From contig NC_091156.1 in the NCBI RefSeq assembly GCF_040958095.1, positions 20,752,675-20,816,674 on the forward strand: a stretch of DNA of 64,000 nucleotides, in the 5' to 3' direction. Below are positions 20,356-31,680 of this stretch, piece by piece (positions within the stretch are counted from its first letter, which is position 1; every line of letters begins with the position of its first letter). Below the pieces are notes generated by a model. It had not been told where the DNA came from. It worked only from the letters and a program-made list of their open reading frames with translations, and made no database searches. A program made the position numbers and the translations under genes. This DNA is from Procambarus clarkii. Its lineage: Eukaryota > Arthropoda > Malacostraca > Decapoda > Cambaridae.

Positions 20356-23300
20356 TTTCAGGGCCTAAGGTGGACCAACAAATAAGCATGTTGCAGAGGT
20401 CTTGTAGTATTGTATTCTGACAATACGAAGACTAACTACAGTGACTTATCTAACACGGATATCAAACACAGATATTGGTTTAATACTAGCAGCATGAAAT
20501 TAAAGGTTATCACTGACAGTGTTACTGCATGCTGCTCATTAAACTCTCAATGAGATATTTGGGGAATAAAGACAAAAAATGGCGAGAGGACCAGTATCAT
20601 GGCGGTATTGATTCCTAGACAAATTTGCCAGTCCATGGTCTCTAGCCCATTTCCTCGTGTGAATGAGCCTATCATTTGCTGTTTATCCTCAGATGGTATT
20701 ACTTAAGAGTGTTGTGACAGCCTGAGTGTGTGAACAGTGTGTTTGTTGTACATGTATATTTTGTGTATATCCGATACCTACAATTTTCACTCATTCTTCT
20801 CTTCTGTGCATGTCTCTATATCCCTGTCAGTGCCAGATTTCATAGTAAAAACTTGTAGGGAACTTTTGCTATGCTCTTGTTGGAGACATTTTATATGAGC
20901 TGGGTCTCATCGTGAGAGTACTGTAAACAAAATATATTCCTGCAGGTAATTTCTTACTTAGGAAGTGTGTTTTAGTTTTCATATTACAGTATATTTCTTT
21001 CCTTCAAGGTGTTTGTCGTAAGAGCAGATTACCTGAATAGGGATATACACCCACTTTTGGAAAATGGCAGTAAATTTCTGACCAAAGTTCAGTTAAGTTT
21101 GGCTGGATAAAGCTGCCAGGCCATGATAATAATGAAAACGCATTATATGTCAATTTGACATATTAATGGAACGTACATATCTACCACTGTAGGAATCTAA
21201 TCAGTCAGTAGATAAATTTAGATAAGCTATGGTGTTCAAATTTCGTAAATTTCATATTAGATGAGAACTCTTTTTTTTTTTTTTATCACAATTTTTTTAG
21301 TTAGCAATTTTTAGAAGTGAACATTTTCATATAATTTTAGTATGCCTGCATTAATCTTGAAATTACTTAAACCAGTCATTTTTAAATAATAAGTTTTCTT
21401 TCATACATTTTGTACTTCAATATTTTGGACAATTGTACATTTTGTTCTTGTAGAAGTTTGGCATTTATCATCCTTTTAGTTTTATGCTTTATCACCCATG
21501 TCTTCAGAGAGCTAATGCAGTTTCATCTAATTGCATGCCCATGGAATGCATAGGAAGTGTCCTTGCCTAACCTTTACTCTCAACAAAATTAGAGGGCTTC
21601 ATATAGCCAAATACAGTACTCTGGCTTTTTATAGCAGTTTAAGCATGTCATTATAGTCTTTACATTTCTTAAATTAAAAGTAAAAAGTTAATACAAATTA
21701 TACATTTCAGGTATGGAATCTTAAACTCCATTTTCTTAACTGCAAAATCAAATTTGAATCTGTTAAAAAATGATCAATATTATGTACAGTAATTGAATCC
21801 CTGGAAACTTTCACTTGACAATTAGCAGAAGCTCTCTTACCATTACCACTTGATAATTAGCCCAGGTGCAGCTTGTAATGTAACTTGGCTACTCTGCACT
21901 CTTATGTCAGAGTTAGTTACCATTGTTTGATTGTAGACACGTTTTTCACAGACTTGAATTCTTGAATTAGCACTTGAATAATGGTAACTATAGTGCCAAA
22001 TATGGTAGGAGAATCACTAGAGCTTAAAGTACAGTATGATCAGTCTCATGTACTAATGCTAAGAATTTCAGCCCAAGTTAATATGAATTTCTGCCATTAA
22101 AGAATTTGCATAATTACCTGTTTTAATGAGGGGAAGAAACTTGGATGTCAAGTAGTGACAATCATTTTTCATACGTGCACAAAGTACCCCATAGTTCAGT
22201 ATATAGGTCGTCGTGTCATAACGCTGTGATCGGTGATGACTTGTAGACGAGACAGCAAGTTGGAAGTATCTAATGAGTGAATACAACTGTACTCTGTCAT
22301 GTTGAAATAAAATATAAATCTTGAGGAACTACATTAGACAGTCACTTACAGTATAGGTCACTAATTATAATCTAGGGATATGGAGGCAGAGAGAGACACT
22401 TATCATCTTTAGAATATGTAATGTGTAGGCCTTAATAGTGGTTCACATTTTTTAGTATTGACAATACTACCAACAATGATTAATTGGATATAAATTTATA
22501 TATTCATTGATCAGTAATCTGTTTTAGACAAAAATGGCTAAATATTCTTTCAATACATATCATTTGTATAGTATAAAATGTGGTATGTGTAAATAAATAT
22601 TGTAGTGTAACATTGGGGAAGTGTTCTAAATTAATGCTTAAGGTCTGGATTTTAGAGTCTAGAATATCATGTCATGGTCAGTTTCTCTAGTTTTCTTTGA
22701 CAACCTTGAGGTTAGCTAGAGTTGGTTCCAAGAATCAATGTTTCTGCAGCCCAATCTTTGACCAGGTCTTCACTATTAGCTTCTATCATAAATCTGCATA
22801 AGTAAATTCTGATGAAGGCTTGTATCTCTCCTTCCATACTGCACCTAAATATACAGTCAGAAACAACACTCCACGTACAGTGTCGGAGGCATGTAGTGCG
22901 CAACCATTGTATATAATGCTTTTTTTCTTTTAATTTTCATATATTGTATACTAAAGTGCAAATGATTTTATAGATATCTTTAGTTTCTAAAAACAGAATG
23001 GAGGTTGTGAATATTTTTTTATTATAATTATTATTATATCCTCAAGATGCCCTCTGTTTATTAGAATGTTAATACTGGAAAAATAAGTTCACACATTATA
23101 CTAAAATAAATTAGACGTTTTAGATTTTGTAAGCTGTGAGATAAATATTTTATATATTTGTACTGTACCTTCATTTGACGATGAAAATCACAGCCTCAAG
23201 AGCTTTTACTCCCAGCTGGCTTGTGTTTAAGGAATCAACTTAAAAATGCTGAAAGATGAGTATTTCTCTAAAGAAATATATTCAACCAAATAATGTGATT

Positions 23301-24500
23301 GGTGCACTCAGCATGCCTTAAGAAATATGTCCATTGACAGTGTCACTGAAACACTAGATGCTGCACCAAATCATGTACAACTAAATATACAGTTATTACA
23401 TGTCAGACAGAGCCTTGGGACATCAAACATGGTTCAGTAAATTTATTGCTGCAGTGTACTGTGGCGACTTCACCAAAATTTGCCTTTTGGCAGACTTGAA
23501 CTGTAGACTTGTGGATTGAACTAGTCATGATATTTCTCACCAGTACATGATAATACTATTCTGAACTGATATTAATTTGAATTTGGAACTTGCTTTCTAT
23601 TTAAATTACTGATCACTTGGATTTTGTTAATAAAAGATTACAGCAGCTATTGCTGATTAGGGCATGCATGTTAATATTTCCATTATCAATCGTTTCTTGC
23701 CTATTATATTTAGTTAATACTTTTCAGCCCTTTGCCATTGTTCATGCAAGATGAAAATCATATTAATGATGTACTGTGGATGAAGTTAATCTCCAGTCTA
23801 CAAGAAAGTTTCCCTTTTGAAACCATATTGCCAAGTATTGTTCATTATCAATATATTTTGCCTATATTTTAAGTTATTAAATGCTGTATGTTTGGATATT
23901 GCCATGGAACACTGAATAATGTAGGCTGACCCTTCCTGTCCTTGAAGAGGCCTCTGAAGGAAGTTCTTCCGACTTGTTCAGTTTGTAATCTTTTTGAAAA
24001 TTGTGTAATATTCTTACAATCTGTTGATAAAAGGAACAAGACAAGTTATTCCATTTTTTTAAGAGGGGGGGGGGAGCAAACTAATAGCCAACAGTGATTT
24101 TTGAAGAGGTGTAGAGTTTCACTTCCTTCAGCCTGCCAGCTTCCAATGACTAGCCTCGCATGTCTGAGGTGGCAAGACGCTAGTCCTCTCGTAGCAATAA
24201 AAACAGCTTGGCTTCTCTAAAATAAGTAGCCAATTTGTTTTCACTCCAATAAACTGAGTTCCACGAGTTGCTGGATTGTTTTAATGGTCTGTAAATTCTA
24301 GATTTTATGTGAAAATACAAAGTCTTTAATATATTATTGATATACAAATTTAGTTTTATTAACCTTATAAATACCCTAGTACCTTCATTACTGGTTATCT
24401 CATTGACAAGAGAAGCAATAATGTATTATCCACATTAGATTTTTAAATGTTTACTATTAACTATGATATAATAAATATTTTCAGTTGTCAATGAGGAAAA
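20356..24500 (+). other. Probable long 3' UTR of the TMEM47-like gene
   Basis: More than 4 kb of AT-rich sequence with none of the repeat families that saturate the flanks and no long ORF, a contrast typical of a transcribed 3' UTR. Candidate poly(A) signals AATAAA occur at 23629-23634, 24196-24201 and 24248-24253. A run of ten G occurs near 24066. The true cleavage site cannot be chosen by reading. Confidence 0.5.
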
Positions 24501-26540
24501 CTTCCTTATTTTGTTTCTCACGTAGAAGAAATACTGTATGAGTACCACTTCACAATTTTCTTTGCTGCTCAAATAAAAATGGCCCATAGAACTTGTAAGC
24601 AGGAGATGGAAGAGCAGGGAAAACAAGTTTGCTCAGAAAACTTGAGCAAGGAACTGGAGATGAGGCAGAGAGGGGAAGTACAGAGCGGTGGCCCAACCAC
24701 CATGGATTTGAACTTGGGTTCATGTCTGTAAGTCTGAGTGGAGCATTCTTGGCAGTACACACACGGCCCAGGCTCTCTGGTGAGTGGTGATAGTTGGTGG
24801 GGTCACTTCATTCTTTTATATTCTGGCTTCAGTCCTCTTTCTTTTGACTGCTTTCCTCAGGGTTGGGTCTTTGGTTATCTTGAACTTCTTGGTATTCTTG
24901 CATTTTTGTAGACATAGGTGGTGCTGTTGGTAGAGACTGTAGGTATGGTATCAAAGAGGAAGTTGTTAGGGGCTGTAGTTTAACCTTTGTTGAGGAGAGG
25001 GTGGTGTCCCTACTAAGACCTCTTCATCGGACAGTTCAGCCGAGTAGAAAGCAGAGGCGGTGTTCCTTGAAAGTTTAGTAGTGGGCTGTGGAGTGGGAGC
25101 TGTAGCTCCAGCAAGAGTAGAGGTTCAGTGGGCACACACTCAGTCCATGGAACGTTGGTAGTAGGTGATGCTGAAGGAGGCACAGCAGCAGGATGTGCAG
25201 CTGCAGGGACAGTGGGTGATATTGAAGCAGGTGTCATCGATGGTGAAGGCGTTGGCTCTGGGGCAGCAAGCACTGTCCCAGAACACTGATGATTAAGCCA
25301 TTGGCAGTATACAGCAAGTTCAGTGTTGTAACAAATTACTTGTTTGACGCAGCAATACTTTCAGCGAGGACAGAAAAGAGCTGGTACAGTACCACCACTT
25401 GAAGTAGGTTGAGGCTGTACTGCCAATTGGGCAGTGGGCCCCCAATGAGAAGAGTGAAATATCTGGGAGCTGCAGCCATTGCCTGGTAGAGCAGGGAAAG
25501 CTTCCGATTGGTAGATGCTGAAGAGTTAGAGCTGGCACTGGTGAAAGCGGTGTTGCTGGTGGAAGAGGAAGGTTGCCCCGAGTCAGCCATTTTCTGTATT
25601 TCTTCCTGTATGCATGGGCAATGATGGAAAATAGCAATGTGGTCACCATTGCAGAGTAGTCAATATTGGAAATCAGCCTGGCAAATGTAGTGGTGGTCCT
25701 CTTGAGGTTATCTTGAGATGGTTTTAGGGCTTAGCGTCTCTGCGGCCCAGTCCTTGACCAGACCTTTTTGTTACACACCCCCAGGAAGCAGCCGGTAGCA
25801 GCTGTCTAACTCCCAAGTACCTATTTACTGCTAGGTAACAGGGGCATCAGGATGAATGAAACTCTGCCCATCTGTTTCTGCCTCCACCGGTGATCAAACC
25901 CAGAACCTCAAGACTATGAATCCGAAGCGCTGTCCATTCAGCCGTCAGGCCCCCTCAGTATCCTAGGCGGATATACTGCACTTGATGTGTTACGGGCATT
26001 TATTGTTGAAGTGCATGCACTTGAAGCACTGTTTTAGATCATAATAGCATTCCTTCTTTACCTGGGCTGGTGGAATCTTGACACCAAAGGAATTGAGCCC
26101 TTGAGGTACCCAGGTCCACTGCAACTACTGAGGTGAAGGTCAGTTTCATGGTTGAGTGGAGTCTGTCTTAACTGATGATCATGACGGTGGTTGGTATCAT
26201 GTAGGGGTTTTCTGCTTCAATGCTAGTTACAATGTTGGTGATGGTGCAGAGTAAATCACGTCTGTTAAATATATGGTCGTCCAGGAAGGTAGCCCTCATT
26301 TTCTGAATGCATGATACCTGATGGCCAGGCCCATATGCCACACCCTTGATGGGTCACAGTGGCATTGGATGTTTTGTGGAGTGGCAGCAATGTCTAGCGG
26401 ATTGGCAGAGCAGACACATCATGCTCCCGCTGATAGCTGAGTGCAGAATCCATTTTCTATCATATTTTCGTGATCCTACCTTGTGGTTACGTGACACCAA
26501 TTCACTTGTTCTCGTAGCCTGTTTAATTGAACGAGCCCAG
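24501..26540 (-). mobile_element. Possible LINE ORF1-like region (interrupted by SINE-1)
   Basis: Minus-strand frames show a cysteine-rich patch near 26010-26045 (KQCFKCMHFNNKC, zinc-knuckle-like). After the SINE-1 insertion at 25.70-25.96 kb comes a Ser/Thr/Pro-rich frame (25590-25336, starting MADSGQPSSST) and a proline-rich frame at 25273-25013. A zinc-knuckle protein followed by low-complexity sequence resembles ORF1 of crustacean LINEs. I do not recognise the exact family, and 24501-24780 shows nothing. Confidence 0.3.
25700..25956 (-). repeat. SINE-1 copy, minus strand
   Basis: Reverse-complement SINE-1: the CTTGAGGTTATCTTGAGATG tail complement at 25700, then CGGCCCAGTCCTTGACCAG, CCCCAGGAAGCAGCC, the AAGTACCTATTTACTGCTAG body, and the tRNA-like head ending GAATCCGAAGCGCTGTCC (25918-25950). 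It interrupts the ORF1-like region. Confidence 0.85.
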
Positions 26541-26544
26541 AAAT

Positions 26545-26965
26545 CCAATGATTTCAGGGCTCAACGTTCCTGCAACCCGGTCCTCGACCAGGCCCACTGG
26601 TTGCTGGACTGGTCAACCAGGCTTTTGGAGGTGTTTATCAAGTTCTCTCTTGAACACTGTGAGGGGTTGGCCAGTTATACCCCTTATGTGTAATAAAAGC
26701 ATGTTGAACAGTCTTGGGCCTCTAATGTTGATAGTTTTCTCTGTGTAGCTATTGTACCTCTGCTTTTCAATGGGGGTATTCTGGACATCCTGCCATGCCT
26801 TCTAGTCTCGTGTAGTGTTATTTCTGTGTGCAGGTTTAGGACCAGACCCTCTAATATTTTCCACGTGTAAATTATCTCTCTCTCCTGCCTGCACTCAAGA
26901 GAATGCAGACTTAGGCATTTTAGTCGATCCCAATAGTTTAGATGTATTACGGAATGCATTTGCAG
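26545..26965 (-). mobile_element. LINE-A-related 3' end (divergent subfamily)
   Basis: The minus-strand frame 26959-26684 begins VIHLNYWDRLKCLSLHSLEC and continues EIIYTWKILEGLVLNLHTEI and PLKSRGTIAT, then degenerates into the FKR/GVPDQP region. It is collinear with LINE-A C-terminal blocks but clearly divergent, so it is an older or sister subfamily. It ends near 26545 in GACCAGGCCCACTGGTTG-type tail sequence. Confidence 0.75.
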
Positions 26966-27146
26966 TCCCCGTGGTGAAGTGGTAACACACTCGTCTGGCG
27001 TTTCGCGAGTGCTTTGGCCTGGGTTCGTATTCTGGTTAGGGAGGATTTACTGGGCACCAATCCTTAACTGTAGCCTCTGTTCACACAGCAATGAATGGGT
27101 ATCTGGTTGTTAAATGATTTGGCAGGTTATATTCTGGGGAAATATT
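26966..27146 (+). repeat. SINE-2 (tRNA-derived) copy
   Basis: Head CCGTGGTGAAGTGGTAACAC (A-box-like) and CTGGGTTCGTATTCTGG (B-box-like), then GGATTTACTGGGCACCAATC and an AATGAATGGGTATCTGGTTG body. It lies five bases upstream of a TTAA that starts the piggyBac-like element. Confidence 0.7.
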
Positions 27147-27150
27147 AGAA

Positions 27151-28205
27151 TTAACCACTGGACTGCGCAAATACTCGTGGCGGAAAAAGCGCAGGCCGAG
27201 AAAACATGAATTTAAGATTTTGTACCATTCAAAATGCACACGCGTGGTAGGTTGGGTATGAAATGGACTCCTGGGACCTCCAGTGAGAGGCGGCCAGAAT
27301 GCCCTAGGGATGCTGGCTGGCTCGGTTCAGTGAGCAACCATGCATGGTGCACACACTTCTGGCTCCCAATCCCGTTGGATGTAGTGTTGAAAGATCATTC
27401 TCTGTCGGTGAAATTCAGACCATATTGTTTAAAGAACATAAAGGTCATGATATTCATGAAGCTAGGCACAATATGGACCTAACACAAGTGTCGGATACAA
27501 GTGATACAGCACCGATGAGGACAATACAGCGCGTGTACCCAGTAGTAGTTGAGCATGACCCATGCCCACCCCATGTCATTATCAATTTTTATACAAGATA
27601 CTATAGATGAATTGTTTTCTGGGTTCAGTAATGATGCTTCTAATACAAGTAGCTAGGTAAGCAGTGTTAGTGGCTTCCATGGTGGTGTTTATTGCCAGTA
27701 GTGGTGGTGGCAATACAAGCAGCACGGGTGGATTTGCGAGGGAGGATTGTGATAATTTTGTAACACAAACCACAATTTGGCGATTCTGATGTTGGTGTTA
27801 CACCCACTTTCCCATATACAGGTGAAGATATGAATGATACTAGGTCAAATATGAGATACCTGGACAGACTTGTCATCGAGCTTTTCTTAGATATTTTCAA
27901 GAAAACCTGGATCTTTTCAATCCTACCTTACAAAGCGCTCTTTTCAAAAGTACCTTACACTTCACAAGTTTTGCTACATACCACCAACAGGTACTAACTG
28001 CCATGGGTGTATGTGAATGCGTTGTTTGCAAGCACACAATGAAAAAACAGGAAGCAAAAATCTGTTTGTACCTGGTACATTGAGTGCAAAGTTGTGCTGT
28101 GTATCATGGACTGCTGCTTTGATTATCACATCGCTTCCGATTATCACTCTGAGTCAAGGGTGCCGAGGCCGACTTGACTGTGGGAGTAGTTTACAGAATT
28201 ACTAA
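27151..28205 (+). mobile_element. piggyBac-like derivative, catalytic core missing
   Basis: Starts at TTAA followed by CCACTGGACTGCGC, which recurs in inverted form at 46.37 kb. An N-terminal frame includes ERSFSVGEIQTILFKEHKGH (27371-27430, broken by stops). Then at 28004-28130 comes the C-terminal cysteine-rich domain: CECVVCKHT, then after a 1-nt shift in an A-run SVCTWYIECKVVLC and MDCCFDYH. That C-x2-C ... C-x-x-LC ... C-F-x-x-H layout is the piggyBac C-terminal DNA-binding domain. Only about 1 kb is present, and no DDD catalytic core was seen. The right end is not resolved. Confidence 0.7.
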
Positions 28206-28375
28206 CACTGATGTTGCTGAATTCAACTCTAACCTTAGAAATCTAATACTAACAAACTTAACAAAAAACAACTAAAAATTTTAAGGGATTTTAATATTGA
28301 AATCTGTGAGCTTGATAACCCTCAAGTTGCTAGTTTCCTCAACTGTCTGAATTCCTGCTTACTCATACCCTTAAT

Positions 28376-28396
28376 CACTAAACCTGTGGTTTAGTG
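28376..28396. repeat. 9-bp hairpin at a nested-insertion junction
   Basis: Arms CACTAAACC (28376-28384) and GGTTTAGTG (28388-28396) surround a 3-nt loop. A second GTTTAGTGATAAACC follows at once (28397-28411). It lies exactly where the LINE-A tail enters LINE-C. Confidence 0.85.
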
Positions 28397-28411
28397 GTTT
28401 AGTGATAAACC

Positions 28412-28564
28412 TGCGGATCAGCCTGGGCTGTGGTAGGTATGTGGCCCTGCGGGCTGCTCCAAGCAACAGCCTGGTGGACCAGACTCACAAGTCGAGCCTG
28501 GCCTCGGGCCGGGCTTAGGGAGTAGAAGAACTCCCAGAACTCCATTAACCAGGTATCAACCAGG
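28412..28564 (+). mobile_element. LINE-A 3' tail nested inside LINE-C
   Basis: Carries the final LINE-A sequence: CCTGGGCTGTGGTAGGTATG, GCTCCAAGCAACAGCCTGGT, CCTGGCCTCGGGCCGGGC, GAAGAACTCCCAGAACTCC, ending ATTAACCAGGTATCAACCAG. About 150 bp survive, all from the extreme 3' end. LINE-C coding sequence resumes directly after (CTAGAATTACCAG). Confidence 0.85.
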
Positions 28565-29374
28565 TACTAGAATTACCAGTAAGTCTGCCTCTACTCTTGA
28601 CCACATCTGGACTAACATAACCACTCCACTTCAGGGATAATCACTGATAGGACCACAGTCCATTACCCCACATTTCTTCTAACCAACATTTATAAACCAC
28701 CTATAGATGCAATGAAGATAAGCTTTGGGCACAATTTAACTTTTATAAGCAAAGTTATTGATGAAGCTGCTATTATCAACTGGGAGACTGAATTAGGTAA
28801 CATAGCGAACATCAACCTATCAGTGCAAACTATTTCTTCAGAAAACCTGAGCCTCTATCATACTCCACTGTCCAATGCTAATAAAACAAGTCACAACAAA
28901 AAGGTTAAACAATCCGTGGCTTACTAAGGGTATACTTAAATCTCTTAATAAAAACATGACCATGAGAAGAAGTATAGGTTTGGGGGGTTTCTCCAAAGAA
29001 ATTTCAAGCAGATACTCATCAATGCTGTCCAACATAATTAGAGCCAAAATAATATACTATGAAAATAAATCTGCCCAAATTAAGGGCAACATTAGGAAAT
29101 ACTTCTATCCAATGATGATGATGTGCTTTCTGCCTGTGACACTGCCATTAAATTCAATAGTTTCTTCTCATCCACTGGTACATCCCTTGCAAATGATATC
29201 CCATTTTCCCTTACTAGTGTTAAGGACTACCTTACAGGAAACTGTCCAGTCTCTCTGTGCCTAACTCCTGCTAATTCCACTGATGTTACCAAGATAATCC
29301 TTTCTCTTAAAACAGGCAAGTGCCCTTGCTGAGATACCAACTGTAACTTACAAAAAACCCTTAGGGTGTACTCC

Positions 29375-29525
29375 CTTACTAAAGCCAAGGGTGTATGTGA
29401 GTGCGTTGCTTACAAGCACACAGAACGATGAAACAGGAAGCAAAAATTTGTTTGTACCTGCTGCATCGAGTGCGAAGTCCAGCTGTGAACCATAGACTGC
29501 TGCTTTGATTATCACATGCGTCCAA
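29375..29525 (+). mobile_element. Isolated piggyBac-like cysteine-rich domain fragment
   Basis: CTAAAGCCAAGGGTGTATGT is shared with the 45.4-kb element. Translation gives GVCECVAYKHT, then FVCTCCIECEVQL, a stop, and TIDCCFDYH. This is the same C-terminal cysteine-rich block as at 28.0 and 45.3 kb, with one cysteine changed to tyrosine and an in-frame stop. Nothing else of the transposase is attached. Confidence 0.7.
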
Positions 29526-29564
29526 AGTACTGAGTGTATTCACCTAGAGTGTAGGCGAATACAC

Positions 29565-29690
29565 CTTCTTTCACAGGGTGAAAGAAACTCTGCCCATTTG
29601 TTTCCAACATCGCCGGGCCAATCCCTGGGGCCATAGGATTACGAGTTCCCACGTGCTATCCACTCAGTCACCATCCCCCCTCCCTCCCTG
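29565..29690 (-). repeat. Partial SINE-1, minus strand
   Basis: Contains CTTTCACAGGGTGAAAGAAA, CTCTGCCCATTTGTTTCC and the head remnant GGATTACGAGTTCCCACGTG, CTATCCACTCAGTCACC. The body 5' of this (the CTAGCAG block) is missing. Confidence 0.6.
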
Positions 29691-29975
29691 GTGGCTTGCC
29701 ATCCATGGGCATGTGCAGCCTCTGGTCGCAGGTTGCAGCGAGTTGTCTCGACTTCAAGTTAGGAGCGAGTGGCGGCCGCCTGCTGGGTATTGATTGTTGC
29801 CGCCGGAGGCGACTAGTTTATTGTGAACCCCATACTCATCTTGTGAGAAGTAGCGCAAAAAGCATTACAGAGGGCACACAAGGTCTTTATGTAATAATCT
29901 TCCGCCGAGGTCTGATAAACAAGTTCATCTATCCTTCACACCTTATAATACCTCCTAGGCTAAGTCCCTCTTTTA
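29691..29975. other. No gene recognised
   Basis: GC-rich start (GAGTGGCGGCCGCCTGCTGG near 29770) and then mixed sequence. The plus frames here show no family resemblance. Confidence 0.3.
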
Positions 29976-30072
29976 TTCCTTTATCTTCGGTTAGGAAGAT
30001 AAAGGAAAAACCAAAAGTTTTTTTGGGGGGTTATTCTTCCTCGGGGTTATTAAAGGAATAACCCCGAGGAAG
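29976..30072. repeat. Two adjacent perfect hairpins
   Basis: Hairpin 1: 12-bp arms at 29976-29987 and 29996-30007 (TTCCTTTATCTT, 8-nt loop). Hairpin 2: 16-bp arms at 30036-30051 and 30057-30072 (CTTCCTCGGGGTTATT, 5-nt loop). They are 28 bp apart, separated by a T/G run. Both arms are exact. Confidence 0.9.
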
Positions 30073-30745
30073 CACCACAACCCAGGGGATCAGAAAAAGA
30101 CATGGCCGCTGTGATTATGCAATCTGGGCAGAACCATATGCCCCAACTAGCAACAACCACACCCTACCCAGGGTCAAATGAAAATACCGAGATCTAAGCT
30201 GACACCAAGGGCGAGACAGAAAGCCAAGCAGCTGCTACCTCTACGCTAGAGGTAACAGCTATGGGAATGGGAACCCAAAGAACCTAGAGAAGAGAACTCT
30301 GAGCCCCAAGGGGTGTACTCACAGGATGCTTAGGGAAGGAAGCCCTAAGCGCCTGTAACCCTTGGTACTGAAGGGGGGTGGGGATGGGTCGGCACAAATG
30401 AGCAGCGTGCGGTGTGATGATGTGTTGCTTGTTAGCTTGATTTCCTTGGGGGAGATTCTAGCCTCTGTTCGCTCTTGGGTTGCAATTTTTCTACCAGGAG
30501 GGCTCTGTTTTGAAGCACCTCTCTTTCTGGGTGCTCAACACTAGTCGATGGCAGACATGTTTTCATATATGAGAGTTTCATACGCCATTGCTCCCTGCGT
30601 CTCTCTGAGGGGACCATGTTCTGGCTAGTGGTCCCTGGTAGTTATGACAACTCCATATGACTGAAGCCCCATATTAATATTAGCTAATATCAGTTCAATA
30701 GCTCCAGGGAGCTGACAGGGCTTCCCCACAGAAAATAAAGCTATA
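30073..30745 (+). repeat. DIRS leader and module U copy
   Basis: The leader shows GAAGGAAGCCCTAAGCGCCT. From 30400 come module U forward blocks: GATTCTAGCCTCTGTTCGCT, TTTCTGGGTGCTCAACACTA, GTCGATGGCAGACATG, GCTAGTGGTCCCTGGTAG and GCTCCAGGGAGCTGACAGGG, ending in CCCCACAGAAAATAAAGC. Confidence 0.6.
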
Positions 30746-30789
30746 ACCAAACTTAAATATTCCTAGGCCTAGTATAGCACATATATGTA

Positions 30790-31500
30790 CAATGGGGCCT
30801 CGATTTACAATGGTAATCAGTTCCCAGAGATGTATCGTAAGTCAAAATATCATAAGTCGAAGTGATTTTTCCCGTAAGAAATAAAGGGAATTGGATTAAT
30901 CCGTTCCACACACCCCAAAAATATTAACTTAAAAATACATTTTATATTGAATAAAAAAAATTTCTCTAACTACAATACAGTACATATGTTTATCTTACCT
31001 TTATGGAGGACTCTTGATGCATATGGAAGATGGTGAGGAAGGGGGAGGAGGAGAGGTGTTACTATTTGGAAGTGGAGTCCCCTTCCATTATAACATCAGG
31101 CAGTGATGACTTCTCTGGGGTACTCTCTCCCTACATTTTGCCTGCATACCACTAGGACCTGGTTGTGATTCACTGCTTGTTTCTCTCACTAAAAGCCTTT
31201 CCATAGATTTTTGTTTTTCCATGCGTTTTAATTTTTGTCTGTAGTGAGGCATCACTGTCATTAAAAAGGTTAAGGCAACGGCCTACTGCACCGTGATTTG
31301 GGCGAGTCATTTCAGCAAAAGTTTGCAATTCTTCCCATGCTGCTCACATTTTCTTAATTAATGAGGAAGGGACATTCTGTACTATCTCCTCCTCTCCCTG
31401 AAGAAATTTCCTCAGCTGTCTCTTGTTGCTGCTCCTTATGAAGTTCTTCGGTGGTCAGTTCTTCGCCGTGTTCCTCCACCAGCTCGCAACACACAATACT
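30790..31500 (-). mobile_element. Tigger/pogo DNA transposon, C-terminal half
   Basis: The terminal inverted repeat starts CAATGGGGCCTCGATTTAC at 30790, preceded by TA. Read on the minus strand, the segment from 31500 downward encodes a degenerate Tigger C terminus (LVEEHGEEL near 31470, then a CHP/KLFND region). Its non-coding end matches the 41.1-kb Tigger copy almost block for block (TCCATTATAACATCAGGCAG, TTTGCCTG). The element continues at 34637 after the LINE-B insertion. Confidence 0.8.
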
Positions 31501-31680
31501 CTACAAAAACTAACAAAGTGATGAGAATGAGAAAGTGTGGTTGTTAAGATGAGATCTTTCAATTGAAGACAGAGAGCTGAAACTAAACCTCGTAGAGGCA
31601 AAACATCTAAATCAGAGCAGAAACGAAAAAGAAATCAATTCTTTTTTCTACAAAGTGATAGGGGTAGGCAGGCCAGTAAA

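Larger units (their letters stand above)
28206..29374 (+). mobile_element. LINE-C copy (endonuclease to early RT), nested insertion
   Basis: An endonuclease-like block RDFNIEICELDNPQVASFLN (about 28286-28345; canonical GDFN, so G to R) is followed, across the nested LINE-A tail, by an ITSKSASTLDHIWTNITTPL-like block (28567-28635). Then come SHNKKVKQSVAY, NNPWLTKGILKSLNKN (28910-28960) and FNSFFSST with a DVTKIILSLKTGKCP block (29150-29330). This is the APE linker to RT-start order of jockey/CR1-like LINEs. Frameshifts are abundant and the RT palm is missing. Confidence 0.7.

Noticed and set aside
24061..24076. G-run as a regulatory G-quadruplex
   Set aside because: A single run of G, not four separated runs, so it is more likely a homopolymer tract.
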